Notes: a model not told the origin generated them from the sequence alone. Counted from the first letter of the stretch, positions 24,073 to 37,407 are shown. The stretch is DNA of 64,000 nt from Neoceratodus forsteri (GCA_016271365.2 CM057456.1:607729501-607793500); one strand, 5' to 3'. Translations and numbers: made by a program.

Positions 24073-24242
24073 GGGGGACCACATGATGCAGCATGCCTGA
24101 AAGCAGCTCCACTCAACCTCTCCAGCCATCTGATCTTTCTAAAATCCTTTTTCCATCCTTCAAAAATATCACAAAGGCAAAAAAAAAATGAGTGGGAGAT
24201 CAGGCAACCAGAGAAGTAACACCTGCAGTGATTTCCTAAACT

Positions 24243-25112
24243 ATGGAGGTCGAAATAAGGAAGGCACCACCAAGAGACACTCCTCCTGTGACACCGGAGA
24301 AGGCCCCTAAGAAACCACGGTACTCCGGTGTGAACACTCTTCCAGGTACGGCCCACCCACAGACGAAACAAGAGCTGCTCACGCTCTCCAGGTTTCTGGC
24401 CAAATTTCAGCCTTTTCAAGATCTTCGAGGGATGGCCACAGAGATTAAATCCCTCTCACTGGCCCTGGAAGACATCGCTACATGGACATCGGGCAGTAAA
24501 GCCCGTATCATCTCTCTGGAGAGATGGGTCGAGCGGGTGGACCCAGATCTTGCAGCAGTTCGGCAAAGGCTTAATAAAATGGAGCTGAAGGTAGAAGACT
24601 TGGAGGGTCGTAGCTGCAGAAATAATGCAGTTATTATTGGGCTCCCAGAGGCAGAAGAGGGTCAAGACACCATACTCTTCATGCAGAAATTAATAGAAAA
24701 AAATTGCAGGGCTGTTCCCCTTCAGTCCCAAATATGTGATTGAAAGAGCACACTGGGCACTCTGACCAACTCCCCCACCGTGGGCCCCGCCACGTCCTTT
24801 AATCTTCTGTTTCTTGAATTACTTGGAGCGCCAGCATTTTCTCTCCAAAGTGAGGGAAATCAAAGAAGTCCAGTGGGAAGGTACTGTAACAGAATTTGAG
24901 TGGCCCAAGACTTGCCAGCCACAGTCAGACAACACAGAATGGCCTTTCACCCCTTAGTTACCAAGCTGATCACTGCAGGGCTGAAATTTAAAATGATTTA
25001 CCCCGCAAAACTCCAGGTTCTCATCGTGGCCAACTGGCAGGCTTATGAAGATCCAGAGGCTGCCCAAGCTGGCCTTAAGATTGCCCTACCGGATCTTTTC
25101 CATGGCACCTGA
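24243..25112 (+). pseudogene. L1 ORF1 (RNA-binding chaperone-like), broken
   Basis: From the ATG at 24243, a 166-residue frame contains a basic/proline-rich N-terminus and a coiled-coil-like stretch with spaced leucines. It then has the L1 ORF1 signature LEGRSCRNNAVIIGLPE, the start of the RRM-like domain. A frameshift near 24740 moves the continuation to other frames. ERAH-, RPLIFCFLNYLERQ-like residues and a Y-P-A-K-L block near 25000 mark the C-terminal domain up to about 25112. The protein would bind L1 RNA in the RNP; this copy is inactive. Confidence 0.85.
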
Positions 25113-26175
25113 TCTTTTCTGTGGCACCTAAGTTAGCTTTGTTCTATAGTTGCTGACTGTGCGTCTCCTGGTATGCAGGGCTTGATTTTCAGGAATGGAG
25201 TGCAGACATCATTTGCCTCTGAGACTATCCAGGTTGTGCACTTCACGATGTTCCATCGTTACGCCCTCCAGGATCGACTGGTCTAAACATCCAAGTTAGA
25301 CTGAGGATTTACCATCTTTTTCCTGGTGGTCCTTCCCTATTTCCATTGTGTTTCTGGAAACTTATAGTTTATAGATTTAATCAGGGCAAAATTATTTTGC
25401 TTATCTCAGCGCACAATTGTGCTGCTCAACATTTCCCCGATGTGTGGGTCATTTCCCCATTATGGCCACTAGAGGGGGATGTTCTTTGTGTTTACTAGCC
25501 CCAAAAGTCTGCATTTCAGAGTGGTAGATCACTCAAAACAGGCTTAAAGAATATTTCTCTGTTCTGACTCACTTTCATAGATTATAAATGCAATAGCATG
25601 TGAAATTTGGGGGCAGCTTTCAATGCCATTGTAGAGATTCTGAACATCCTGAAAGGTAGAGGGGTCCTTATGTCTCTAACAAGTCTGAGTTTATATAGTT
25701 ACTCCATAGTTTTTAAGTGGGGTTTTCCCGTTCTTGATGCCTGCTTGGTTGCATTGTATAGTTTATGATCACTTAACCTTACATCCTCCGCTTATTCTAC
25801 TAATATCCTGGTTGTTGCTGACCTGGATCTAAAAGTTCTTGTTATAATCCCGGGTAATTTTATTTTTCATTTCAACTGTTTAAGGGATGGGGTACAGTTT
25901 GTAGGTAATAGTTAAGGATGGTTGGAGAGGCGAAGCAGTAATATGGGGTTCTGCAGCTCGATGTTTGTAACAGTAAGGAGGGAAGGGTGGGTTGTGATTA
26001 GGTTATTGTGTTGGGGTTTCTGTAGGGATACCCATACACATAGGGGGATGGGAATGGGGGATGGGGATGAGAGAGGGAAGAAGGACAGCACAGCTTCAGG
26101 GTTTGATACGGTATCAGGGGTTCTTCACTTATGCCATTTCAAGTATAGCTTCCTGGTCTGTTGTTACTACACTGT

Positions 26176-29100
26176 ATGGCTAGAGATCTCATACTGGCTA
26201 CATGGAATGTGAAAGGGGTTAGATGGAAAATTTAACAGCACAAGATTCTAAAGCATCTAAGTATTTTGAAAGCACAAATTACTTTTATACAGGAGTCACA
26301 CCTATTGGATAGTGAAGCGCTACAGATGATGAGACAACAGGTGGGACAAGTGTTATCTGCCAGAGGCACCACCCAAAGCTGTGGGGTCATGATTTTAATA
26401 AACAAGAGAGTCCCATTTACTTCTTCCCCGATCATCAGAGACCACCAGGGTAGATTTATACTGGTTCGTGGCATTATGCATACCACTGAAATTCTTCTAG
26501 GCAGCATCTAAGGGCTCAATGTGGATGCTCCTGGGTTGTTCATGCAGCTCATCAATGTCCTCACTCCTTTTCTTTCAATCACAATAATTCTAGGGAGTGA
26601 CCTCAATTTAGTTTTTGACCCCGCAATGGATCGATCAGGTTATTCCCAAAAAGGACTCTCTCCTGCCCAGCGGGCACTTCGAGACTTAGTGAACCAAATA
26701 GGCCTGTGTGACATATGGCATATTTTTAACCCCAAAGATGAGGGATACACATTTACTTCCCCAGTTCACAAATCCTCTTCCCGCATTGACCACATACTCC
26801 TTTCCCAGATACTTCTTCCTGGAATTATGGCCTCCTCTATTTAACCCGGTCCCCCTTCAGATCACTCCCTGGTCATGTGCCATATTTCCCTTACAACTCT
26901 CCCCAAAAGAGGGGCATGCTGGAAGATCAACGATCAGCTGCTGAAGGACCCGGATGCAACACAGCATATTTCCGATCATATTAACCAATTTTTTGAGGCT
27001 AATTATAACTCTACTAGTAGACCAGACATGGCATGGTGTGCCTTTAAGGCATATCTAAGAGGAATACTGATAGGTCTGGCCTCACATAGGAAGAAAAAAT
27101 GCGAGCAGAAATTGTTACACCTCCTTTCCTAAATTTGGAATACAGAGGTGAAATTAGCCCCACATTCCCCTGAAAGCCTTAGACAGGAATTGGTCAAATT
27201 CAGGGGCCCCCTATCTTGATCTTTTGAGAGAAAAGGCTGAATTCACAATCCTAAGAATTAAGGCTTCTTACACAGATCAGGGAGAGAAAGCAGGACGCTT
27301 GCTAGCTCTCAAAATAAAGCAACAGGAATCTTCATGACTCATTCCCCCTATTCGTTCTCAGGGAGGCGGCTCCCTGAAAATGACACAATCTGATATTGTA
27401 GCTGAATTTACCAGTTATTATAAATAGCTGTATGGGCCTGTCAGAACTACTATCAAATTCGACTCTGAATAATTTCTTGAAGGCCTGCCAATTACCTTCT
27501 CTTTCTGAAACCCATAAATGCGCATTAATAGCTCCCATCTCTACACTTGAATTGGCTGAAGTTATTAAAAGTCTTCCCTCGGATAAAACCCCTGGGCTGG
27601 ATGGCTTCTCCTCCAATTTCTACAAAACATTTAAAGATCAAGTTATCCCTTTTCTTTTACCATTATACCAATACATCCTATCGGGGCACAAGCTGACCCA
27701 ACTTTATTCGAAGCCCTGATTGTTCTTCTACCTAAAGCAGATATGAGGCCGGATCTGGTGAAGAATTATCACCCTATTTCCCTCCTCAATCAGGACATTA
27801 AAATTTTAACCAAATTACTTGCAGACCGACTTAGCTTACTGATTCCAGATCTTATAGGCCCTGAACAAGTGGGCTTCATGAAGGGGAGGTCCTCGGTGGA
27901 GCACTTTCGTATGCTGTTGAATGTCTTCTCAGCATCCAGAGACGCCCCTTTTCCTGCTGTCTTGGTCTCTCAAGATGCTGAGAAGGCCTTCGATAGAGTC
28001 AACTGGAACGTCCTGTTTTGGACTCTCAAGGCTCTCGATTCCTCCCCAAATTCCAGAAATGGATACAATCCCTATACCAATCCCCAACTGCCCGTGTAAC
28101 TGGGAATGGAGTGAACTCAGAACCATTCTCATTACAACTAGGTACAAGACGAGGCTGCCCCTTGTCCCCTTTACTTTTTAATATTTACTTGGAGCCTCTC
28201 ATTCGTAGACTGACGGAATGTCAGGAAATTCAAGGAATTACAATCCAATCTCAGGAAGTCAAGGTCTCTGCTTATGCGGATGATCTCCTCCTTCAGTTGT
28301 CTTACCCGAAAACATCTATCCCACCCATGTTGTAAATTATTGCACAATATAGCAAAGTCTCAAATTACAAGCTGAATGTTAATAAATCAGTTGCTTTTCA
28401 CCTTACTCACAAAGTTTTTTAGAGATACTATCTTGTCACTAGAGCTTTTCTGGTCACAAGATTCTCTCAGATGCCTTGATATTGAACTGACTAGAAACCC
28501 AGCCCTTTGTATTAAATGGAATTCAGATTCTCTGGTACAAGTTATCAGTCAAGACTTAGATCGAGGTCCACCCTCCCAATCTCATTATGGGGGAGAATTA
28601 ACTTAATCAAGATGAATGTCTTTCCATTCTTGTTTTACCCCCTTAACTTACTTAACATCTGGTTGCCAGTGTCCTGGTTTAAGAAAGTGCACAGGCTCCT
28701 CACAAGATTTATCTGGTTAAAAAAACAGCCTAGAATAGTCTTTTATAAACTAACTGCTCCAAAGCTTAAAGGAGGCTTGTGTCTCCCTCATTTAGATTTA
28801 TATTACTGGGCCAGCCAAGCTACCAAGTATCTCAGATGGTTGTCTTTGGGTCCCCAACACCTTCACCGCTTTGGCTTAAAATTTAATTACCCATATTCGT
28901 TCCTGTCAAATATCACCTACAGCACTTTTACATACAAGGTTACACTCTCTGCCTTCAACTCTCAGATCCTCCCCCATAGCTGTGTCTGTAAGGGTTCATT
29001 CCCAACTGTGTGTCTTCCTTAAATATAGACACACCTGTGACCCTTCTCAATCCATATGGGGCAATCTCAATTTTAAGACTGACAATCAGGTTTTGACACG

Positions 29101-29870
29101 AAGATGGTTACCACACTTGGGGGATGCCCAGCTCTCCAGCCTTATAAAAGAAGATGGCTTGTGGCTCTCCACTGTAGATATCATGAGCAAATTCAAAATT
29201 CCGAACCAGCTTATATTCAAAGTCTTTCAACTGAGACACCTTCTAATTAAAGTGCTGGGATCTGCCCCCCCCAATTGGCCAAATTATCTTTCCTTATGGA
29301 AATAAGCCATCTGGTGAGTTCCCCGAAAGCTGTTTCCAAGACATATGCGATCCTATATAATTGGCTTTTCCCGGATTGCTTTGGTCCCACAGCTAATTGG
29401 GCATCCCTTTTTCCAGATTTAAATATTGATTGGCCTTCCCTCTGGCATAGCTGTCATAGATTTGTAACACAAGACAGATTACGCCTCATGCAATTTCAGA
29501 TTCTACATAATCTGTATTATTCCCCACAAAAATTAGTCAGATTTGGATTAGTCTGCTCTGCCTTATGCTGTCGCTGTCACCAAGGAGAAGGCAATCTACT
29601 ACACATTTTCTGGTCATGTCCTAAAGTGGCTCCTTTGTGGGCATGCATTCAACAACAGGCAGACCCTCTTTTAGGATTGTCTGAATTATTTACTGCAGAA
29701 ATCTGTCTACTTGGTGATTATTCCCAAATCTCAGTACTTAATTGAAAGTATCATATGGCCCTTATTTCTATGTCCATCAAAAAACTGATACTGAAGCATT
29801 GGAAGGACAGTGAAGATATCTCTTACACTGAATGGCTTAATGAGCTGTTGGCTAAGTTGTGAACTGAAAA
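26176..29870 (+). pseudogene. L1 ORF2 (endonuclease + reverse transcriptase), broken
   Basis: The endonuclease starts near 26190 with LATWNVKGVR, then FIQESHL, a changed GSDLN (normally GDFN), and SSRIDHILLS. The RT follows: SDKTPGLDGFSSNFYK (27575-27625), YHPISLLNQDIKILTKLLA (27765-27825), FMKGRSS, DAEKAFDRVNW (27975-28005), GTRRGCPLSPLLFNIY (28140-28190) and AYADDLLLQL (28270-28300) with both catalytic aspartates kept. The conserved WGRINLIKMN and the Cys/His C-terminal motif near 29560-29620 complete it. At least five frame changes and several stops are present. Confidence 0.9.
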
Positions 29871-30171
29871 GACAATAACAAGACTCTGTAATGGACTGAA
29901 AGGTTACAGAAGAACCTGGGACCCCTTATATACTTTATATTCCTTGTCAGAGACTTGTACTGATGCCTTTACTTTATTTTTGATGTCCATATTTTATCTT
30001 GCTGTGCTGGAAGGGTGGGGAGGAAGGATTGGGAGGGAGGGTGTTGGGGAGGGTGGGGTAGCAGGGGGACAGGTTCACTGTATTTTCAAGTGACTGTCTA
30101 TTGTGCTGTTTTATGTATGGATCTGTTCCTTCTATTGAAAACCTGTAAAAAACTTTGAATTGAAAAAAAAA

Positions 30172-30187
30172 AAACTTGAAAGTAGTT
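30172..30187. repeat. target-site duplication of the large L1, right copy
   Basis: AAACTTGAAAGTAGTT, identical to 24057-24072. Confidence 0.9.
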
Positions 30188-30300
30188 TTTTCCTGACAAC
30201 TACATTAGAGGGAGAAAAAATAGAACCAAAGTGAAAACATTTATACATCAGACAGCCCAAGGAATAATCCACACTACAACTAGGGGAGAACCAACCAAGA

Positions 30301-31500
30301 CTAAGATAAAGACTGCCAATGATGGGTTTGGCTAGGAGTTCCCAAAACAAATCTGCATATATTATTATAAACAACATTTAGAGCTTGCCGTTCTTTTGCC
30401 CCAACATTATGATAAATGCTAGACATATAATCATAGTGAGGAAGAAGAGATGCAGTGCCAATAGCCAACCTGGTATCCTGAGAAAAATATGACTTAAATT
30501 TGTATAGCACCCCTATTTTTTGATTAACTTTTTTCACCATCGCAGATACCTGTAAGGAAAAAGTCAAGCATGGATCCAGAAGTATGCCAAGATACTTAAA
30601 CTGAGATACCTTCTCCAAAGAATCTCCTTGAAAATCAGATATCACCATTTGTGGAGAATTCACCAACATGGGTTGTGTACTGAAAAGCATGACTTTAGTT
30701 TTAGTTACATTCAGTACCTTGGCATTATTAGTTAACCAGCAACAAACCTTCTCAAAATCCCTTTCCAAGGAACAGCGAAGTTCAGATACCGAGTCTGACT
30801 GGGCATATATTATTAAATCATCTGCATATAGCAGTGATTTCCCTATTTCACAGACTTTTGGTAGTTGATTAACAAAAATAGAAAATAACAGGGGTCCCAA
30901 AATGGACCCCAAGGCACCCCATAAATAATAGGCAACACTTCTGAAGAAATAGGGCCAACTTGCACAAACTGATTTTGATTACTTAGTCATGAAACCAAGT
31001 AATGGCAGCAGCTGAAAAACCTAAGTCATGTAACTTTGTGTATGTTAAGCCATGATCTATCAAGTTGAAAGCCTTGGTCAGGTCCACAAACACCACCCCC
31101 ATCATCAAACATCTATCAAACCCATGCAGGACAGTGTCCGTGAACCCAACTGAGGCTGTCCCCATTCCATGATACTTCTGGAAGCCATGTTGCTGCTCAG
31201 ACATCAAACCATGTGTCTCTAAGTGAATTTCAATCTGTTTAGCCACCACTTTCTCCAGCAATTTACTAAACAGATTCAAAATTGAAATTGGTCTATAGTC
31301 ATCCAGGGAAAAGTATTACTCTTTTTAGGGATAGGAACCACCTTTGCTTTCTTCCACAATGAAGGAAAAATACCAGAGGTCAAAGACATATTAAATATGT
31401 AACAGACAGGATCAATAATGAAGGGAATAGCCAACTTAATAAATCAACCATCCAGTGTGTCCCCCCCAAACACACACACAATCACTAGGTCTATCAGGTA
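30301..31500 (-). pseudogene. L2-like reverse transcriptase, broken
   Basis: At 31279-30983: NLFSKLLEKVVAKQIEIHLE, QQHGFQKYHGMGTA and VFVDLTKAFNLIDH (RT palm; the D of the first catalytic motif is present). At 30912-30301: GSILGPLLFSIFVNQL, LLYADDLIIYAQS (catalytic YADD intact), TKTKVMLFS and QFKYLGILLDPCL. A frameshift near 30950 separates the two frames, and stops lie between this and the EN frame. It acts with the EN in target-primed reverse transcription. Confidence 0.9.
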
Positions 31501-31546
31501 AAGCGTGTAGCAGTTGAGCTACCTCACTAGGTGTCACTTCCCTAAA

Positions 31547-33268
31547 CTAAAACATTGGACCATTCGCTGCTGGGTTAACCAAAGAAGGTTCAGTAGAATC
31601 AGACGAAAACAAGGAAGACCAAAATTTTGATAAGTCAGAAAACTTGATGTTTAACAACCTAGCCATTTCAGATGGATCATTAATTTTAGAATCATCAACT
31701 TGAATACTCTGGATACCAACATCAGATTTAGGAGACAGTAGAGAATTAACATTATTCCAAAACCCCTTTGGATTGGCCCAGCTACCCTCAAATCGTTCCC
31801 TAAAATAATCTTTTTTAGCTTTTCTTACAGTAGAGGAAACTTGATTACGAAATTTACGATAAAGATTCATTGTTGCAACACTAGGAGATCGTTTAAATTT
31901 AGTCCAGGCAAGATCCCTCTGTTTTATCAGTTTCTTAATACCAGAACTGAACCATTCAGTTGGAGAACCTCTACAGCGAATAGTCTGCTGTAGAAAAAAG
32001 TAGTCCTGGATAGGAACAAGTTGGTTACAAAAAAAATCAAATGCCACATCAACGTCTGGAACACATTCTAAAAAAGACCAATCAATTGAACCTAGAGAAG
32101 AATACAGCAATGGATAATTAAACTGTTTGAAAGATCTAATTTGAATCACAAGGGCGGAGGGCTTAAGATGACAAAAATTCAAGACACAAAAAATAGTAAT
32201 ATGATCACTCATTGAATCCACCAAAACACCTGAAGAACCAATTTTACCTGCAATGTTTGTTAACACCCAATCTAACAGGGAGTGGTTCAATGAAATTGGA
32301 TTTAAATGAGTAATCTCATTCATGCACTGAGTTAAACTATAGGAAGGAAGAAAAGACTCAAGCCCCAGGACATCACGGTTCATCCAATTAAAATTCATAT
32401 CTCCAACTAACACAGTATCATGCTGCTTTATATAAGATTCACAACTATCCTGAATACATTTCAACCCTTGTAAGCCACTTAAGGGAGGGTTACATAAACA
32501 ACCAACAATACATTTCTTCCTCCCACCTAATACAAATTGCAGCAACAACCAATCAGCCTCAGACTCCAAATCATCACTGGACTTCAAAATATTGACTTGT
32601 AAATGATCCCAATAGTAAACCAAAACTCCACCACCTCTTTTTTTACCTTTACAATCAACCCTGAGAAAATTATATCTAGCAATAAAGCAAACACTATCAG
32701 GTACCCCAGATTTCAACCATATTTCTGATAGTGCCATAACATCCAGTTGAAAAGTGGCTATCAACTGTTCTACCTCAGCCATCTTTGGAACTAAGCTACA
32801 GACATTCAAATGAATTAATTTAAAACCATGAGAAGTTTTAAATGAGATATTAGGGAAGGGAACCTGTAAAGGAGAAGTAATTGTAAAGGAACAGGGCCCC
32901 AGATTTAACTCCACATCACCAGACACTATTAACGAATGGGCAAGTGAAACAATGTACCCTACGGTATAACAAAATGACCTATCAAAATACAAAGAGCTGA
33001 AATATCCTTTCTGCCCACATTGTCGTAGTGATTCAGGGCTGTTTAACAGTAGTTGCCAAGATTCAATAGCAAAATTATTAATAACTAAACAATTAGAAAA
33101 TTGAAAGTTATGCAGCTGATACATATCAATATGACAAGTATCTGCCCCAGAAATAATACAGTTGTCAATACAAAACACACCACCCCCAAGGATACACAAC
33201 CACAAATACATATACCTTCCACACCCCATTTCTGTACAATTTACACTTACACGAGACTCCTCTTTCAA
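31547..33268 (-). pseudogene. L2-like ORF2 N-terminal half: 2A-like motif and AP endonuclease
   Basis: This is the longest frame in the window (573 residues). A hydrophobic N-terminus leads to SGDVELNLGP at residues 116-125 (genomic 32894-32917 for DVELNLGP). This is a 2A-like motif in which the usual NPGP is NLGP. The EN domain follows: LIHLNVCSLVPKM (151-163), LSEIWL (180-185), RGGGVLVYY (211-219), VGDMNFNW (288-295; canonical GDFN) and SMSDHITIF (352-360) with the catalytic SDH retained. The linker toward the RT occupies the rest, up to the stop. This stretch is well preserved compared with neighbouring repeats, so the insertion is relatively young. Confidence 0.9.
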
Positions 33269-33440
33269 TGCACTGCTACAATTCTGACTCCCACTCCCCA
33301 GCCTCCCTCAGACTCCCCTTGACTCCCCTGCACTTGTTGGACTTGCTGCACCTGCCGCCACACAAACGCTGCCACATTTGAGGTGCACAGAACTTAACCA
33401 ACCTCAACCCCACAGACTAAGCTGCCACCACCAATCCGGG

Positions 33441-34171
33441 GGAAGGGGCACGGCAGGCAAAATGAGTGACATGGCTAGACAATTATCTAGCTGCAGATAG
33501 GCTTGGGGAGCTAGCAATCAAGTGGCAACAGCAGTTCCTAATTAAACAGCTCCACTCTAACAGGGAGCTGAGCAAGTATGTCCTGCAACAGAACAACACA
33601 GGTTTCTTTCCAGCAGTGATCAGTTATAAGGACAAGTTAGATTTCACTCTGATGACATCAAAGACCAGCTGTGCCAATTTTAAAACTCCCCACTGCTTAA
33701 ACAAACTCCAGGAATTATGGCAGTCACATACGGCAGTGGAACATGTACAATAGCGGATTAAAATATAACGGCATCTCATGCAGGCAGCACAAACTCTTAA
33801 ATTGCACAGTCACAGTTAGTATATCGGCACTAAAATAGTTACAAATCCCTCTGACGTGGGGATTGTGGCTACAGGGCAGGCAGGGGGTGCCACAAGACCC
33901 CCTCTGGCAGTACCACATGCTGTGCAGGGTGCCATGCACATTTCACTGGCCTGCCCTGCACAACACATGTAAATGGGGCCATAATGACATGAAAATGGCC
34001 CCATTTGTGCCTTGCATGTATTATGGACTCATTTGCTTACTGCTTGCTGAATATCAGGAATTTGCGCACAGCATAACTCTGTTGCACTGGTGCAGTTCCC
34101 ATTCATGGTATTCAGCCCTGTCTGGGGGGGGGGAGGATGTGCCAGTGCATCATATTTATACAGTGCGCATT
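33441..34171. other. no recognised feature
   Basis: A 95-residue plus-strand frame (33466-33753) has no recognised domain and is at the edge of what chance allows. I do not call it a gene. Confidence 0.35.
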
Positions 34172-34247
34172 ACTTGATATATTCAGAGGAGATGTGCCAT
34201 GGCTCATATCTTTTGAATATATCCCTGAGTTGCACCAGTGCAACTCA
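34172..34247. repeat. two small adjacent hairpins
   Basis: GATATATTCA near 34174 pairs with TGAATATATC near 34216. Immediately after it, GAGTTGCAC and GTGCAACTC (34228-34247) form a perfect 9-bp stem with a 2-base loop. They may be part of a small palindromic element, whose limits I cannot define. Confidence 0.45.
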
Positions 34248-35120
34248 GTTCTACTGCACCACCACATGTGCCATTGCCAGGTGCACTTCTGAATATCAGG
34301 GCCATTGTCTAAATTAATACCAGCAGCAAGGGCCTGCTTGCATGTAAATACCATAATTATAAGAGAACAGCTTGATTAAATAAAATGTAAAATATTAATC
34401 ACTTCCACCAGTCACTAAACCCTCTCAGTCTTATTCAAACAAGTTTATAAAAATTTGTGCAGAGAAAGGAAAAAAAAGGCACAAGTTTAAATAGACAGGT
34501 CTTTAATAAAATATCTTGTAAAAATGCCCTTAAGATTTAATAAAAGATCACGAGACTCTAAGATGTATCTCAGTATCCGACCTGTGCAGTAAGCTTCAGA
34601 AACCACTTGTTTTTGTGTAAGTTCTTGGTAGAAGGTGATTTTCCCAAAGTTCCTTTAACCCAAATAAAAATAAAGTCTGTTGTATACCAGTCACTGGTTT
34701 GAATAAAGAGCTATGTGTGATATTTTTTGGAAGTGATTTCCCACACTTCAGGAAAGATAAGAAAAACAAGAGCAGGCAGTCTCTCCAAGACACTCTTTTT
34801 TGTAAACATTCTTCTTTGGAACCATTGAGCTCTGAGACAGATTTCTAAACCACAGGAGTTTCCAGAGCAAACAACAGTCAGCACTTAAAAAATAAAACAA
34901 AATTAATAATTTAACTAAGAAAAACAGGATATCACATTCAAATAGCGAAGGGATAACAGCAAAGACCATCACAGTGACAAAATTGGCAGTCCGCTGCTTT
35001 CCAGACGCCGCTGTCTTTAGGGAGTTTGCCCCCTTCCCGAACCAACTCTGACTCTGAGTTGATAATCTATAGTGTGGGGGGTGCAGCAGATGAGGCCCCC
35101 CACAAAAAATCACTCTTATA

Positions 35121-35184
35121 CAGTGATGGCAAAATGCCAATTGTCAGCATTGTGCCATCACAAATTGGCATTGTGCCGTTACTG
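35121..35184. repeat. imperfect hairpin, 22-bp arms
   Basis: CAGTGATGGCAAAATGCCAA plus TT at 35121-35142 pairs with the segment at 35163-35184, with four mismatches over 22 bp. It lies in otherwise unassigned DNA. Confidence 0.6.
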
Positions 35185-37123
35185 TACCGACGGTCGGCAA
35201 ATTTCCTGTCGCTGCAGTGACATGGAACCAAAAAATAGTAATTGTAGAGTTTTTACATAAACTCAGCAATGAAAGTTTTAGCCTATAAATAAATATAGCC
35301 AACTATACAACAGACTAATTAAAATTTGAATTAACTACTCAGCCTAAAATACCTAGCTTTCTTTTTAAAAAGATAAAACTTAAAATGTTACTGTTTCTGC
35401 TTGAGAAAAACATTTGAAGTAGCCAAACAGGGTCCTATAATTTTCCAGTGCGTCATGCTTCCCTGCAAGTAAGCTCAGCTTGTCTCAAATCAGAGTGAAA
35501 TAAATTTAGAAGTTCCCAAAAGTAAAAATTAGGAGGGTTTTTTTGCTGTTTTAAGCAGTATCCTGCTCTGTCTCATGAAAGCGAGCTGTTCTGTAATGGC
35601 GTTTTCAGCTATCTGAATGCCAATGGCTATGCATGCACAATATATGCATCTGTGTCACATGACCTAATGGCACAAAACATGTAAACTATAAAAATATATT
35701 TACCAAATTTCTGATATTCAGTATGAAGAAATCTTAAATAATTTGTGAATCTGTGTTACATGAATTGCACCAACCGCTTCTTGTGAGCAGTACAGATGCA
35801 AAATTAACTCAATTTCATTTGTTTCAATTCTTAACACTTATTTCTAAAACCAAGAAAAAACTGTTTCTAAATTAGTAAACAACATCCCTGCTTCTTCTTT
35901 TCTCAACTCAAGATCGAGTCACAATATTCACTCTTGTTGCTTGTTTCTCAGAACTGAGTCCTGTCCCAAACTCTCAGCCCAGGAAATCCCAGCTGCAGCG
36001 TCCTTTCCCTGTAACAAACAGAAACACAGGGAGAAAAGCCACAAGCTGAAAGTACACAGAAGAAACTCTGCATGTTACTCAATTCCAGGTATAGCTAGCA
36101 TACTTTTTATAAAGTCAAGCAGGCTTTTTCTTATTTTGTAAGGTTTGGCTACTCTTGGTAGACAGGTACACCAGTTCCTTTGTTCCATTTTTCTGTTTGT
36201 GAAATCCAGTCCTTAGAGCCATGGTCAACAGTCATAGCCACCTCCTGCAAAACAGGATAGAATGCAGGAGAGACCGCAGACCCAGAAAATACACAAAGTA
36301 AAAAGGATTACAAAATATTAGCATAGATAGCATACCTTTTATAAAAAAAAAATTGAGTTTGAAGTAAGACTTTTTTAACTGTGATCCCGACAATTTGATT
36401 TATCTTGATAGGTGTCATCGTGAATATATGCTGGAGAAACTACTTGCACGTTTAGATTTGCATGATATTGGTAATGGTAACATAGATAATGCACTGGCTA
36501 GGCATATCCATGAACGGGGTACAGATCTTTTTCTTTTTTCATTTCATGGAGATTGGCAAAATGTGGCCATCAAAATGTGGTGAAAACTTAGATAAGCTTT
36601 TATTACACAGGGAATCCATGTGGATGTTTAAACTAGATATTGAACATGGCTCTTTAGGTTTGAATGAGCGCTTTGACTTAATATTACACCTAATATGATT
36701 TTTCTTTCTTTTTTCTTGCTTCCAGTTTACTTTGCCATCAAATATTGTACTACTCTGAGTACCTTAAATCAAGTTCAGCTGTTGTTACTGTGGAAATCTA
36801 TGAGGGACTGTGGAAGGTTGGCTTCAAAAGTAGTCCTTGTGTATGGCTGTACCTGAATGATAAGCATTTGAAGCGATGGCTAAAAAATGAACTGCCATGT
36901 TTGGTTTGCAATGCACTTTGGACAGAATTAATTACCATCTATTTATAAGTATTTATGTGCAACATAGAACCTCTTATTCAGCTTTCATTGTTTAATTAAC
37001 TAAGCAAAAGTAGTCAAGTTATCTATGTACTGTTTGTAGAAGCTGTACTCTCCTGTTTTTAAATAGCTGCACTGCCACTTTAAGTTTCACTTTCTAAGCC
37101 ACATGGTCTTTCCACAGTATAAA
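35185..37123. other. no recognised feature
   Basis: AT-rich unassigned sequence. The open frames are short and show no domain signatures. Confidence 0.4.
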
Positions 37124-37275
37124 TAGAGCACTAGAACTAGAATTCTGCCTTGACAAAGCCTTACAGGGAAAGGTTGGCATCTTTTTTTGGTCTCACTACT
37201 GCTTTAAGTATCAATGCTTTTTATATGCTACATCCAAAATAAAGCACTTTATTCACACTACTGTATATGTGTATT
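37124..37275 (+). mobile_element. possible Penelope-like terminal fragment
   Basis: CCTTGACAAAGCCTTACAGG then GAAAGGTTGGCATC (37148-37180) resembles a degenerate PLE terminal core. It is followed about 90 bp later by AATAAAGCACTTTATTC. The arrangement parallels the segments at 5410-5600 and 52957-53145, but it matches less well. No coding sequence is attached. Confidence 0.3.
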
Positions 37276-37407
37276 GATTAATGCATACTCTTTATGTGTG
37301 ATGTATACTGTAAATTGTTTCTCTTGTATCTTTGTAATTTCATGTACAACTGGACGTTTGTGAAAATGGGCATTTTTGCTCACATACTCTCCAGTATAAA
37401 ATAAAAT

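Larger units (their letters stand above)
24073..30171 (+). mobile_element. near full-length L1 LINE (about 6.1 kb)
   Basis: The element begins with a short 5' leader, followed by ORF1, a ~1-kb inter-ORF region, ORF2, and a 3' UTR ending in an A-rich tail at 30160-30171. It is bracketed by a perfect 16-bp target duplication. It interrupts an L2-like element of opposite orientation. The C-terminal CCRCHQGEG...HIFWSCP motif matches the smaller L1 at 17.5-18.6 kb, so both L1s are from the same broad clade. Both ORFs contain stops and frameshifts, so this copy cannot transpose. Confidence 0.92.
30172..33440 (-). mobile_element. L2-like LINE, 5' and central part
   Basis: This is the upstream 3.3 kb of the element whose 3' end lies at 23722-24072. 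From 33440 leftward it holds a pyrimidine-rich leader (on the plus-strand reading, CTCCCC-rich), the endonuclease ORF, and the RT. The coding order and strand continue across the L1, so the intact element was about 3.6 kb. Confidence 0.88.

Noticed and set aside
26232..26507. minus-strand frames inside the L1 EN and RT region
   Set aside because: They are shadows of L1 ORF2, whose plus-strand motifs are clear.
33466..33753. 95-residue plus-strand frame as a small gene
   Set aside because: No family resemblance, no regulatory or splice context, surrounded by repeats.
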